Shown here one piece after another: positions 4,646-11,142 of a DNA stretch of 11,814 nt. The notes beneath the pieces are model-generated. The model had not been told where the DNA came from and did no database searches. It worked only from the letters and a program-made list of their open reading frames with translations. Position 1 is the stretch's first letter; each line of letters starts with the position of its first letter. Source of the DNA: Verrucomicrobia bacterium UBA1211 (GTDB lineage Bacteria; Verrucomicrobiota; Kiritimatiellia; RFP12; UBA1067); contig DBXN01000176.1 in the NCBI GenBank assembly GCA_002309585.1, forward strand, positions 1 to 11,814. Direction: 5' to 3'. The translations under genes and the position numbers were made by a program.

Positions 4646-5200
4646 ATGAGGACAAGCCTGATGGTCGTATTGCTGGCGGCGGGGATCTGGGCGGCGGAGA
4701 CGCCGCCCGGAACACGCGATACCCTGCGCCAGACGCTGGAGGAGAAGGCGCGGGAGAAGACGCAGGACGGCGCGTGGGATCCCGACGCGGCGTGCCAGGC
4801 ACTGGCCGCCCGGTGGGATACGGTCGAGGCGGGCATGGACGCCCCGATGGAGCGGCTGATGTTGCCGCTGGAGTATTATCCCGACGGACGGCTGAAGGCG
4901 CGGCTCTTCGCGGAACAGGCGCAGCTCTTCGACAACGGCAACACCATCTTCGCGAAGAAGGTGAAGGTCGAGCTGCTGACGCAGGAGGGCGAGCCCGACG
5001 GCGAGCTGGTGGCGGACGGTTGCCTGTTTGACCGGAAAGGCAAATACGGGTATTGCAAAGGCGTCGTACGCGTCGTAAAGGACGGCGACCAGATAAAAGG
5101 GGTCGGTTTGTTCTTTTCTTCGCAACGGGAGTTTATTAAAATACTTTCAAATTGTGAGATTCGCACAAACCGTTTCAAGGGCGTGTTTGATCGGCTGTAG
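4646..5200 (+). CDS. lptC: LptC-like LPS export protein (periplasmic bridge component)
   Basis: This 184-residue protein has an N-terminal hydrophobic segment (SLMVVLLAAGIWAA, 4-17), either a signal peptide or a membrane anchor. A helical, charged region (20-75) follows. A beta-rich segment from about 80 (YPDGRLKARLFAEQAQLFDNG, then FAKKVKVELLTQEGEPDGELVADGC) carries the LptC pattern of a strand, a DG turn and a LVAD strand, ending near GVVRVVKDGDQIKG. LptC links the LptBFG transporter to LptA in the periplasmic LPS bridge. Similarity is modest, and the identification leans on its place directly before lptA and lptB. An upstream in-frame ATG (4595) is less likely, since GAGGAG lies about 5 nt before 4646. 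The last 50 codons are visibly richer in A+T than the rest. Confidence 0.72.
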   Translation: MRTSLMVVLLAAGIWAAETPPGTRDTLRQTLEEKAREKTQDGAWDPDAACQALAARWDTVEAGMDAPMERLMLPLEYYPDGRLKARLFAEQAQLFDNGNTIFAKKVKVELLTQEGEPDGELVADGCLFDRKGKYGYCKGVVRVVKDGDQIKGVGLFFSSQREFIKILSNCEIRTNRFKGVFDRL

Positions 5201-5224
5201 CGTTGAGGGAGAAGGGGGAGAGCG

Positions 5225-5842
5225 ATGAAGTTGGTGTGGATAGTGCTGGCGTGGGCCGCCTGGACAACGGTGTGGGCAGAAGAGGCGAAACCGGCCGATG
5301 CGGCGCCCGCCGCCGGGAAACAGGCGGACGTGAAGGTGGTGAAGGAGGCGAAGGCCGAAAAAGAGAAGAAAGCCGAGAAGAAAAAGACGATTCCGGCGGC
5401 CGGCCGGGAATCGGTGATCACCGCCGACAAAATCGAGTTCGACAACAAAGAGGGGGTCATCCTTTTCGACGAGAACGTGCTGGTGGATGACGAGCAGTTC
5501 ATGCTCCGCTCCGAACGGCTGCTGGTCTTCATGGAGGGGACAAACGACGTGAAGCAGATCATGGCGATCGGATCGGTTGTGATCACCAACGAGAACCGTT
5601 CCGCCTCGTGCGACAAGGCGGTCTACACACGCGCCAACGGCCAGATCGTCATGACCGGAAACGCCAAGCTGCAGCAGGCGGGCGCCAAGGGCGGCGCGGT
5701 TCAGGGCGAACGGATCACCTTCTGGCTGGACGACGAGCGGATGGAGGTCTCGAAGGGGAGCCGCGTGGTGCTGCCGCCGGGAACCTTCAAAAAGGTGGAC
5801 GGGCTTCCGGGAGGCGTGGGCATCGGGAAGAAGGAAGAGTGA
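5225..5842 (+). CDS. lptA: LPS transport periplasmic protein LptA (OstA-like)
   Basis: This 205-residue protein carries a signal peptide with a cut predicted after VWA (residue 18). A low-complexity Ala/Lys/Glu linker (21-60) follows, which is unusual for LptA. The OstA-type beta-jellyroll then runs from about 64 to 175: VITADKIEFDNKEGVILFDE, ERLLVFMEGTNDVKQIMAIG, SASCDKAVYTRANGQIVMTG and VQGERITFWLDDERMEV. Such repeated strands stack into the bridge that carries LPS from the inner to the outer membrane. AGGGGGAG precedes the ATG at good distance, and the gene starts 24 bp after lptC. The heptamer repeat region and a 60-bp gap separate it from lptB. Confidence in the family is high; the Lys-rich linker may be lineage-specific. 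Confidence 0.92.
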   Translation: MKLVWIVLAWAAWTTVWAEEAKPADAAPAAGKQADVKVVKEAKAEKEKKAEKKKTIPAAGRESVITADKIEFDNKEGVILFDENVLVDDEQFMLRSERLLVFMEGTNDVKQIMAIGSVVITNENRSASCDKAVYTRANGQIVMTGNAKLQQAGAKGGAVQGERITFWLDDERMEVSKGSRVVLPPGTFKKVDGLPGGVGIGKKEE

Positions 5843-5856
5843 AGAGTGAGCCGACG

Positions 5857-5891
5857 GACGACTGACAACTAACGACTAGAGACAAACGACT
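5857..5891. repeat. Degenerate 7-bp tandem repeat, five units, between lptA and lptB
   Basis: Read in steps of 7 the units are GACGACT, GACAACT, AACGACT, AGAGACA (degenerate) and AACGACT. Unit and phase match the perfect array at 3236-3277. The array fills the gap between the lptA stop and the lptB ribosome binding site. Confidence 0.7.
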
Positions 5892-5902
5892 GGCAAGAGG
5901 GA

Positions 5903-6649
5903 ATGGAAGAGGTTAACGTGACAAGAGAACCGGACTTGGCGGCGGAAGGGCTGATCAAGCAGTATGGGGCGAGAACCGTGGTGAACGGGATTTCGCTTCA
6001 CGCCTCGTGCGGGGAGATCGTGGGGCTGCTTGGGCCGAACGGCGCGGGCAAGACGACAACCTTTTACATGGTGGTCGGACTGGTGCGGCCGAATATGGGA
6101 ACCGTCACGTTCCGCGGGGAGGACATCACACGGATGCCGGTCTTCAAACGGGCCAGACGGGGCTTGGGCTATCTGGCGCAGGAGGCGTCGATCTTCCGGA
6201 AGCTGACGGTGGAAGAGAATGTGATGGCGATTCTGGAGACGATGGACCTCTCGGCGGCGGCGCGGAAAGAGCGGGCGGAGGAGTTGCTGGAGGGACTGAA
6301 CCTGACCAAGGTCGCGAAGCAGCGGGCCTATACCCTCAGCGGCGGCGAACGCCGGAAGCTGGAGATCGCGCGGGCGCTGGTCCGCAAGCCGGCGATCCTG
6401 ATGCTGGACGAGCCGTTCAGTGGTGTCGATCCGCTGGCGGTGCATGACATTCAGGAGATTGTGAAGGATTTAAGGAACAAGGGATTGGGGATCATTGTCA
6501 CAGACCACAATGTCCGCGAAACCTTGTCGATCGTGGATCGGGCCTATCTGGTCTATGATGGGCAGATCCTGTGTGAAGGGCCGAGCGAATTCCTCGTTCA
6601 GGACGAGACGGCGCGCCGCCTCTACCTGGGCAAGGATTTCCGCATGTAG
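5903..6649 (+). CDS. lptB: LPS export ABC transporter ATP-binding protein LptB
   Basis: This cytoplasmic ATPase powers extraction of LPS from the inner membrane with LptF and LptG, which are not in the window. Its 248 residues hold Walker A GPNGAGKT (44-51), the Q-loop region YLAQEASIFRKLTVEENV (90-107) with Gln93, the signature LSGGERRK (145-152), Walker B ILMLDEP (165-171), and the H-loop DHNVRETL (201-208) with His202. QEASIFRKLTVEENV and DHNVRETL are typical of LptB rather than of other ABC proteins. The start is uncertain: ATG 5903 has GAGGG almost touching it, whereas GTG 5918 has GGAAGAGG 5 nt upstream. Choosing the latter would drop only five residues. No sign of damage. Confidence 0.97.
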   Translation: MEEVNVTREPDLAAEGLIKQYGARTVVNGISLHASCGEIVGLLGPNGAGKTTTFYMVVGLVRPNMGTVTFRGEDITRMPVFKRARRGLGYLAQEASIFRKLTVEENVMAILETMDLSAAARKERAEELLEGLNLTKVAKQRAYTLSGGERRKLEIARALVRKPAILMLDEPFSGVDPLAVHDIQEIVKDLRNKGLGIIVTDHNVRETLSIVDRAYLVYDGQILCEGPSEFLVQDETARRLYLGKDFRM

Positions 6650-6661
6650 CCCATAACGAAC

Positions 6662-6675
6662 GCGGCCAAGGCCGC
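6662..6675 (+). other. GC-rich short hairpin between lptB and hpf
   Basis: GCGGCC (6662-6667) and GGCCGC (6670-6675) form a perfect palindrome with a 2-nt centre, 12 nt after the lptB stop and 21 nt before the hpf start. No T-tract follows, so it may mark mRNA processing or stability rather than termination. Confidence 0.3.
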
Positions 6676-6696
6676 CAAGAAAGGTAAGGTGCAAAT

Positions 6697-6999
6697 ATGG
6701 CAATTGAAGTCACGATCCGTCACCAAGACGCATCAAACGCAACCAAACTCTATGCGACGCAACGCGCGGAGAAGATCGTTGAGCGTTTCCCGAAGCTCGA
6801 CAGCATCCGTGTTGTGGTCGATTCCCAACGGCACCTTTACGAAGCGGAAGTCGTGGCCCACATCAAGGACCAGACGGCGGTCGGCGGCAAGGAGCACGCG
6901 ACGAACATCCGTTCCGCCATCGACATGGCGGCGGCGCGCGTCGAACGGCAGCTGCGGAAAAACCGGAACAAGATCGTATCGGTCCACACTCGGCCTTAA
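6697..6999 (+). CDS. hpf: Ribosome hibernation promoting factor (short HPF/RaiA family)
   Basis: This 100-residue protein has the HPF/YfiA layout. It opens with the strand IEVTIRHQDAS, followed by the helix TKLYATQRAEKIVERFPKL, and then the paired strands SIRVVVDSQRHLYEAEVVAHIK. The helix AIDMAAARVERQLRKNRNKI closes it. Family members bind the 30S subunit across the mRNA and tRNA channel when growth stops. It is the short form without the C-terminal dimerisation domain of long HPF. AAGGTAAGG about 8 nt before the ATG supports the start. It follows lptB by 47 bp and precedes hprK by 3 bp. In proteobacterial clusters hpf also follows lptB, but behind rpoN, which is absent here. The family is clear; whether it acts as HPF or YfiA type cannot be decided. 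Confidence 0.93.
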   Translation: MAIEVTIRHQDASNATKLYATQRAEKIVERFPKLDSIRVVVDSQRHLYEAEVVAHIKDQTAVGGKEHATNIRSAIDMAAARVERQLRKNRNKIVSVHTRP

Positions 7000-7002
7000 C
7001 GC

Positions 7003-7986
7003 ATGACGATTCAGCAAGAGAGCATTACCGCAGCGTCCTCGCGGGTCACGGTGGAGACGTTTCTGGCCCACGGCAGGAAACGGCTCTCCCTGACGCTGCT
7101 GACCGGCCGGCAGGGGCTCGGAACGGAAATCCCCGAACCGACGCCCAACCGGCCGGGCCTGGCGCTGACCGGCTTTTTCGACCACTTCGCCCACAAGCGG
7201 CTGCAGGTGATCGGGTTGGCCGAATATGCCTACCTTCAGGGATTACCGGAAGCGGTGAGGATCGCGCGGTTTGAGGCGCTTTTCGCAACGAAGATCCCGT
7301 GCCTGGTCTTCACGCGCGGCCTGACGGTCTTCCCGGAGCTCTTCCATCTGGCGGAGGAGGCCGGCATCCCGGTGATGCAGACGCCGGACGAGACCAAGAT
7401 CTTCGTCCACAACGCGACCTTCGTGTTGGAAGAGCTGCAAGCGCCGTGCAAGAAGGTGCACGGGACCATGCTGGAGGTCGCGGGCGTAGGGGTGTTCATC
7501 GAGGGCGAACCGGGCGTCGGCAAGAGCGAGACCGCGCTCGGGCTGATCATGCGCGGCCACGCGCTGGTCGCGGACGATCTGACGAATTTCAGGCGGAGCG
7601 CCAACGGCCACATCATGGCCTTCGCCAGCGAGGTGACGCGGAACTACATGGAAATCCGCGGAGTGGGGATTTTGGACGTGCCGGCGATTTTCGGTGTTTC
7701 GGCGGTACGCGGAGAGAAGCAGGTGGATCTGGTGATCACGTTGATGCACCAGACCAAGGAACTGGACAATCTGGATCGAACGGGCATGGAGGAGATGACG
7801 CGGGACGTCCTCGGCATGAAGATCCCGCAGCGGATTATCTCCGTGGCGCCCGGGCGCGATCTGGTGAATCTGGTGGAAACCGCCGCGCGGCAGCACAAGC
7901 ACAAGATGCAGGGCGGCAATGCGGTCGAGACGCTGGATGAGCGGATCAAACGGCACCATGCCGGCATCAGCCGCAGAGAGGATTAA
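7003..7986 (+). CDS. hprK: HPr kinase/phosphorylase
   Basis: The enzyme phosphorylates a serine of HPr with ATP or pyrophosphate and removes it again under phosphate-rich conditions. Its 327 residues include an N-terminal domain (VTVETFLAHGRKRLSLTL) and a catalytic domain. The latter has HGTMLEVAGVG (153-163) with the usual catalytic His153, Walker A GEPGVGKSE (168-176), VADDL (189-193), the family signature MEIRGVGILDVPAIFG (216-231), and VAPGRDLVNLVETAA (281-295). Walker A has Glu-Pro where most HprK proteins show Asp/Glu-Ser; the core GVGKSE is intact. The ATG is 3 bp after hpf with no clear ribosome binding site, so translational coupling is likely. The substrate gene ptsH follows by 2 bp. 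Confidence 0.97.
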   Translation: MTIQQESITAASSRVTVETFLAHGRKRLSLTLLTGRQGLGTEIPEPTPNRPGLALTGFFDHFAHKRLQVIGLAEYAYLQGLPEAVRIARFEALFATKIPCLVFTRGLTVFPELFHLAEEAGIPVMQTPDETKIFVHNATFVLEELQAPCKKVHGTMLEVAGVGVFIEGEPGVGKSETALGLIMRGHALVADDLTNFRRSANGHIMAFASEVTRNYMEIRGVGILDVPAIFGVSAVRGEKQVDLVITLMHQTKELDNLDRTGMEEMTRDVLGMKIPQRIISVAPGRDLVNLVETAARQHKHKMQGGNAVETLDERIKRHHAGISRRED

Positions 7987-7988
7987 GG

Positions 7989-8282
7989 ATGGGAACAACA
8001 ACTGAAACGCAATGCCGGGACTTCGTATTGCAGAACAAATACGGGATGCACGTCCGGCCGGCGGGCCTGTTCGCGAAGGTCGCTTCGCGCTTCAACGCCG
8101 ATGTGAAGGTCGAGAAAGACGGGAACGTCGTTTCCGGCAAGAGCATCATGGCGCTGATGACGCTGGAGGCCACCTGCGGCTCGACCTTGACGGTGACGGC
8201 CTCCGGACCCCAGGCGAAAGAGGTACTGGACGAGCTTGAGGCGCTGATCGCGCGGAAATTCGATATTCCGGATGAGCAGTAG
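7989..8282 (+). CDS. ptsH: Phosphocarrier protein HPr
   Basis: This 97-residue protein shows KYGMHVRPAG (17-26) with His21, the residue phosphorylated by enzyme I. VSGKSIMALM (48-57) holds Ser52, at the place of the classic Ser46 target of HprK. Both sites are intact, so HPr can take part in the phosphorelay and in HprK signalling. It is slightly longer than the typical 85-90 residues because of an N-terminal extension of six residues and a longer C-terminal end. GAGAGGA lies 6 nt before the ATG, inside the end of hprK. Two bases separate it from hprK and 33 from ptsI, a tight operon. Confidence 0.97.
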   Translation: MGTTTETQCRDFVLQNKYGMHVRPAGLFAKVASRFNADVKVEKDGNVVSGKSIMALMTLEATCGSTLTVTASGPQAKEVLDELEALIARKFDIPDEQ

Positions 8283-8315
8283 CGGCCGGAACGCTCCGAC
8301 ACGGGAGAACGTGGC

Positions 8316-10073
8316 GTGATGGGACAGGAGATGCATACGTTTTGCGGGACGGCCGTTTCACGCGGCTTTGTCTCTGGGCCGGCCTATCTGCTGCGGAACG
8401 CGGCGTCGGAGACGGTGCCGGAGTTGACCGTGGACGATCCCGAAGCGGAGATGGCGCGCCTGAAGGCCGCAACGGAGGTGACGCGCCAGCAGATCGCCTC
8501 GCTCTCGGCTGAACTGAAAAAATGGTCCGGCAATCCGGACCCGGATATCTTCAGCGGACATCTGATGATGCTGGAGGATCCGGTCATCCGCGCGGAGTGC
8601 GCCACCCTCATCCGTGAGCAGCGCCGAAACGCGGAATACGCCGTCCAGCAGGTGGCGGCCAAGTACATGACGGTCCTCTCCGAGATGGATGACCCCTATC
8701 TCAAAGAGCGCTCCAAGGATGTCGCGGATGTCAGCCGGCGGCTCATCCGGAATCTTCTCGGTAACGAGACCGCCATCCCCTTCGCCGCCGACAAACCCTG
8801 CATCGTGGTGACCGACGAGCTGACGCCCTCCGAGGTGCTTTCATTCCCCAAGCGGATGGTGCTCGGATTCGCCGCGGACCGGGGCAGCGCCACCTCCCAC
8901 GCCATCCTTCTAGCCCGCGCACTCGGTATCCCGACCGTCGTCGGACTCCGCACCCTCAGCACCGTCACCCACACGGGCGACCTGATCCTTCTGGACGGAT
9001 CGCGCGGCAGCGTGACGGTCAATCCCGACGCGGCGGCCCGCGCCGCCTTCGCCAAACTCCAGGAGCGGGGCCGGGCGCTGGAGACGGCCCTGGAGGCGGG
9101 ACAGGACCAGCCGGGCATGACCGCCGACGGCCATGCGGTCCCGCTCTACGCGAATGTCGATGTGAACACGGCCATGTCCAGCCTCCACCAGGTGCACGCG
9201 GAGGGTATCGGCCTTTACCGGACGGAATATCTCTGGATCGCGCTCAACCGGGAACCGACGGAAGCGGAGCAGACCGAGGCCTACACGCAGGCGGTCCGGA
9301 CGTTGCCGCCCGGTACTCCGGTCACGATCCGGGTACTGGATCTCGGCGGCGATAAATTGACCCGTCAGGATGATCGGCAAGAGGACAATCCCTTCCTCGG
9401 AAACCGCTCCATCCGTTTTCTGCTGCGCCACCCCGAGACCTTCCGCACGCAACTGCGCGCGATCCTCCGCGCCAGCGCACACGGCACGGTCCAGCTGATG
9501 TACCCGATGATCGCGACGTTGGATGAGCTGTTGGCCGCCAACCGGGAACTGGAGCGCGCGAAGGAGGAACTCACCCAGGCGGGTATCCCGTTTGACCACG
9601 CCATCAAGGTCGGCTCAATGATCGAGATTCCGGCGGCCGCGTTGATCGCCGAGGACCTCGCCGAGATTTGCGATTTCTTCTCCATCGGAACCAACGACCT
9701 GATCCAGTACACGCTGGCGGTCGATCGGCTGAACGAGGCCGTTTCCAACCTCTACCAGCCGACCCACCCCGCCGTGTTGCGGCTGATTGACCGGACGGTC
9801 CGGGCGGGCCACGCCAAGGGCATCCGCGTCTCGGTCTGCGGGGAAGCCGCCGCCGATCCCGCCATCGCGATCCTGTTGGTGGGAATGGGCATTGATGGGT
9901 TGAGCATGTCTTCAAACCTGATCCCGCTGGTCAAATACGCCCTTCGGGCGGTGCCGCTGGCGGAGGCGCAGTCGCTGGCCCGGCAGTGCCTTGAGGCGCG
10001 GGGCGCCACGGCAAAGACGATCGAGACGATGTGCCGCGAGGTGCTGGTGCGGTGGGTACCGGCGATGCGGTAG
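8316..10073 (+). CDS. ptsI: PTS enzyme I (phosphoenolpyruvate-protein phosphotransferase)
   Basis: The enzyme autophosphorylates from phosphoenolpyruvate and passes the group to HPr in the cytoplasm. Its 585 residues are of normal length. They show an N-terminal HPr-binding region, the swivelling domain with SATSHAILLAR (191-201) holding His195, the phosphorylated residue, and the C-terminal PEP-binding barrel. The barrel carries GIGLYRTEYLW, RVLDLGGDK, NPFLGNRSIRF, SMIEIPAAAL, FSIGTNDLIQYTLAVDR and VSVCGEAAADP with the catalytic Cys. The start is uncertain: GTG 8316 has GGGAG 8 nt upstream and ATG 8319 directly follows it; a third ATG at 8331 has GGAG abutting it. No EII gene follows, since the next gene is convergent. 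This is the last gene of the operon. Confidence 0.97.
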   Translation: MMGQEMHTFCGTAVSRGFVSGPAYLLRNAASETVPELTVDDPEAEMARLKAATEVTRQQIASLSAELKKWSGNPDPDIFSGHLMMLEDPVIRAECATLIREQRRNAEYAVQQVAAKYMTVLSEMDDPYLKERSKDVADVSRRLIRNLLGNETAIPFAADKPCIVVTDELTPSEVLSFPKRMVLGFAADRGSATSHAILLARALGIPTVVGLRTLSTVTHTGDLILLDGSRGSVTVNPDAAARAAFAKLQERGRALETALEAGQDQPGMTADGHAVPLYANVDVNTAMSSLHQVHAEGIGLYRTEYLWIALNREPTEAEQTEAYTQAVRTLPPGTPVTIRVLDLGGDKLTRQDDRQEDNPFLGNRSIRFLLRHPETFRTQLRAILRASAHGTVQLMYPMIATLDELLAANRELERAKEELTQAGIPFDHAIKVGSMIEIPAAALIAEDLAEICDFFSIGTNDLIQYTLAVDRLNEAVSNLYQPTHPAVLRLIDRTVRAGHAKGIRVSVCGEAAADPAIAILLVGMGIDGLSMSSNLIPLVKYALRAVPLAEAQSLARQCLEARGATAKTIETMCREVLVRWVPAMR

Positions 10074-10082
10074 GGCAAAGGA

Positions 10083-10103
10083 CGGGGCCTCACGGCGGCC
10101 CCG
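10083..10103 (+). terminator. GC-rich hairpin behind ptsI
   Basis: CGGGGCC (10083-10089) and GGCCCCG (10097-10103) form a perfect 7-bp stem with a 7-nt loop, 9 bp after the ptsI stop. No T-tract follows, so intrinsic termination is unproven, but the place between convergent genes favours a terminator role. Confidence 0.55.
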
Positions 10104-10166
10104 AACCCCACCGGACAAGACGCCACATGACGGAAGGCGGCCCCGAACCCTGCCGGGAGGAACGCC
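10094..10166. repeat. Two diverged 31-bp direct repeats between ptsI and gluQ
   Basis: The 31-bp segments starting at 10094 and 10136 match at about 24 of 31 positions, 42 bp apart. The first 15 bases (GGCGGCCCCGAACCC) are identical. They lie wholly in the convergent gap and are not coding. Confidence 0.6.
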
Positions 10167-10180
10167 CCCTCGACGGGGGC
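10164..10180 (-). terminator. GC-rich hairpin at the gluQ stop codon
   Basis: GCCCCC (10164-10169) and GGGGGC (10175-10180) pair around a 5-nt loop. The stem touches the last base of the gluQ stop codon on the minus strand. There is no T-tract. A stop for the mutS-gluQ transcript is plausible, not proven. Confidence 0.45.
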
Positions 10181-11142
10181 TAACGGGGGAAGACGGCGGG
10201 CGTGCGGGGGATAGCGGACCACCGGAAACGGGGAAGGAGCTCGGGGAGGGTGAGCGCCGTCTCGCCGGGTTCGGCCAGGCCGGAAATCCCCGCGAGAAGG
10301 GCGATGACCGCCTCGGGCGGATAACCCGCCTCCCGGAAGGCGCGGATGCGGGTGTCGCCGTGACGTTTGGCGAGCCGCCGTCCATCCGGTCCGACCACCA
10401 GCGGCGTGTGGAAAAACCGGGGCGGGACCAATCCCAACGCTCGGTAAATCAGCAGCTGGCGCGGAGTGGTCGGCAGGAGATCGTCGCCCCGCACCACCTC
10501 CGTAATGCCCATCGCGGCGTCATCCACCACCACCGCCAGCATATAGCCGGCGCCGAGCGCGTGGCGCGCCAGCACGAAATCGCCGCTGAAGGCGGAAACC
10601 TCCTGCTCATACGGTCCGCAGAAACCGTCATCGAACCGGACCACCTCCCCCTCCGGTACGCGGAACCGCCAGGCGGGAAGCCGGTCGGGCGGCAACGTTG
10701 CCTGCGCGGCGGCGAAGTCCGCAAATCGTCCACGGCAGGTTCCGGGATAATAGAGACCGTCCTCGGTGTGGGGCGCCGACTGGCCCGCCTCGACATCGCG
10801 CCTGGAACAGACGCACGGATAGGCCAGCCCCTGCTCCCGCAGCCGTTCGAGCGCCGATGCGTACCGTTCGATCCGCTCCGTCTGGGTGTAGGGACCGTAG
10901 GGACCGCCGACATCGGGACCCTCGTCCCAATCGAACCCAAGCCAGCGCAAATCCTCCAGCGCCTCCCGCGCCGCACCCGGTTTGTTTTTGGGATGGTCCA
11001 AATCCTCCATCCGCAGCACAAGCGTCCCGTTCCGGCTGCGGATGCTGAGCCACGCCAGAAGGAAGGTCCGGGCATTGCCGAGATGCAGCGCGCCGGTCGG
11101 ACTGGGGGCCAGACGGCCGCGAAGAGGGGATGTGCCGTTCAT
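10180..11142 (-). CDS. gluQ: Glutamyl-Q tRNA(Asp) synthetase
   Basis: This 320-residue protein is a glutamyl-tRNA synthetase-like catalytic core without the C-terminal anticodon-binding domain, the mark of GluQRS, which glutamylates queuosine in tRNA(Asp). It shows the HIGH-type motif APSPTGALHLGNA (12-24), RMEDLDHP (44-51), the zinc site YPCVC (108-112) with TC (135-136) following GLYYPG, and a KMSKS-type motif RLAKRHGD (256-263). Full glutamyl-tRNA synthetases are around 470 residues or more. A reading as a truncated gltX is possible but less likely, since the length and zinc site fit GluQRS. The ATG overlaps the mutS stop by 4 nt, so the two are translated in tandem. Confidence 0.9.
   Translation of the reverse strand: MNGTSPLRGRLAPSPTGALHLGNARTFLLAWLSIRSRNGTLVLRMEDLDHPKNKPGAAREALEDLRWLGFDWDEGPDVGGPYGPYTQTERIERYASALERLREQGLAYPCVCSRRDVEAGQSAPHTEDGLYYPGTCRGRFADFAAAQATLPPDRLPAWRFRVPEGEVVRFDDGFCGPYEQEVSAFSGDFVLARHALGAGYMLAVVVDDAAMGITEVVRGDDLLPTTPRQLLIYRALGLVPPRFFHTPLVVGPDGRRLAKRHGDTRIRAFREAGYPPEAVIALLAGISGLAEPGETALTLPELLPRFRWSAIPRTPAVFPR

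Noticed and set aside
7243..8001. 252-codon minus-strand open frame opposite hprK
   Set aside because: It is a shadow of hprK, with His/Arg/Leu-rich composition and no motifs.
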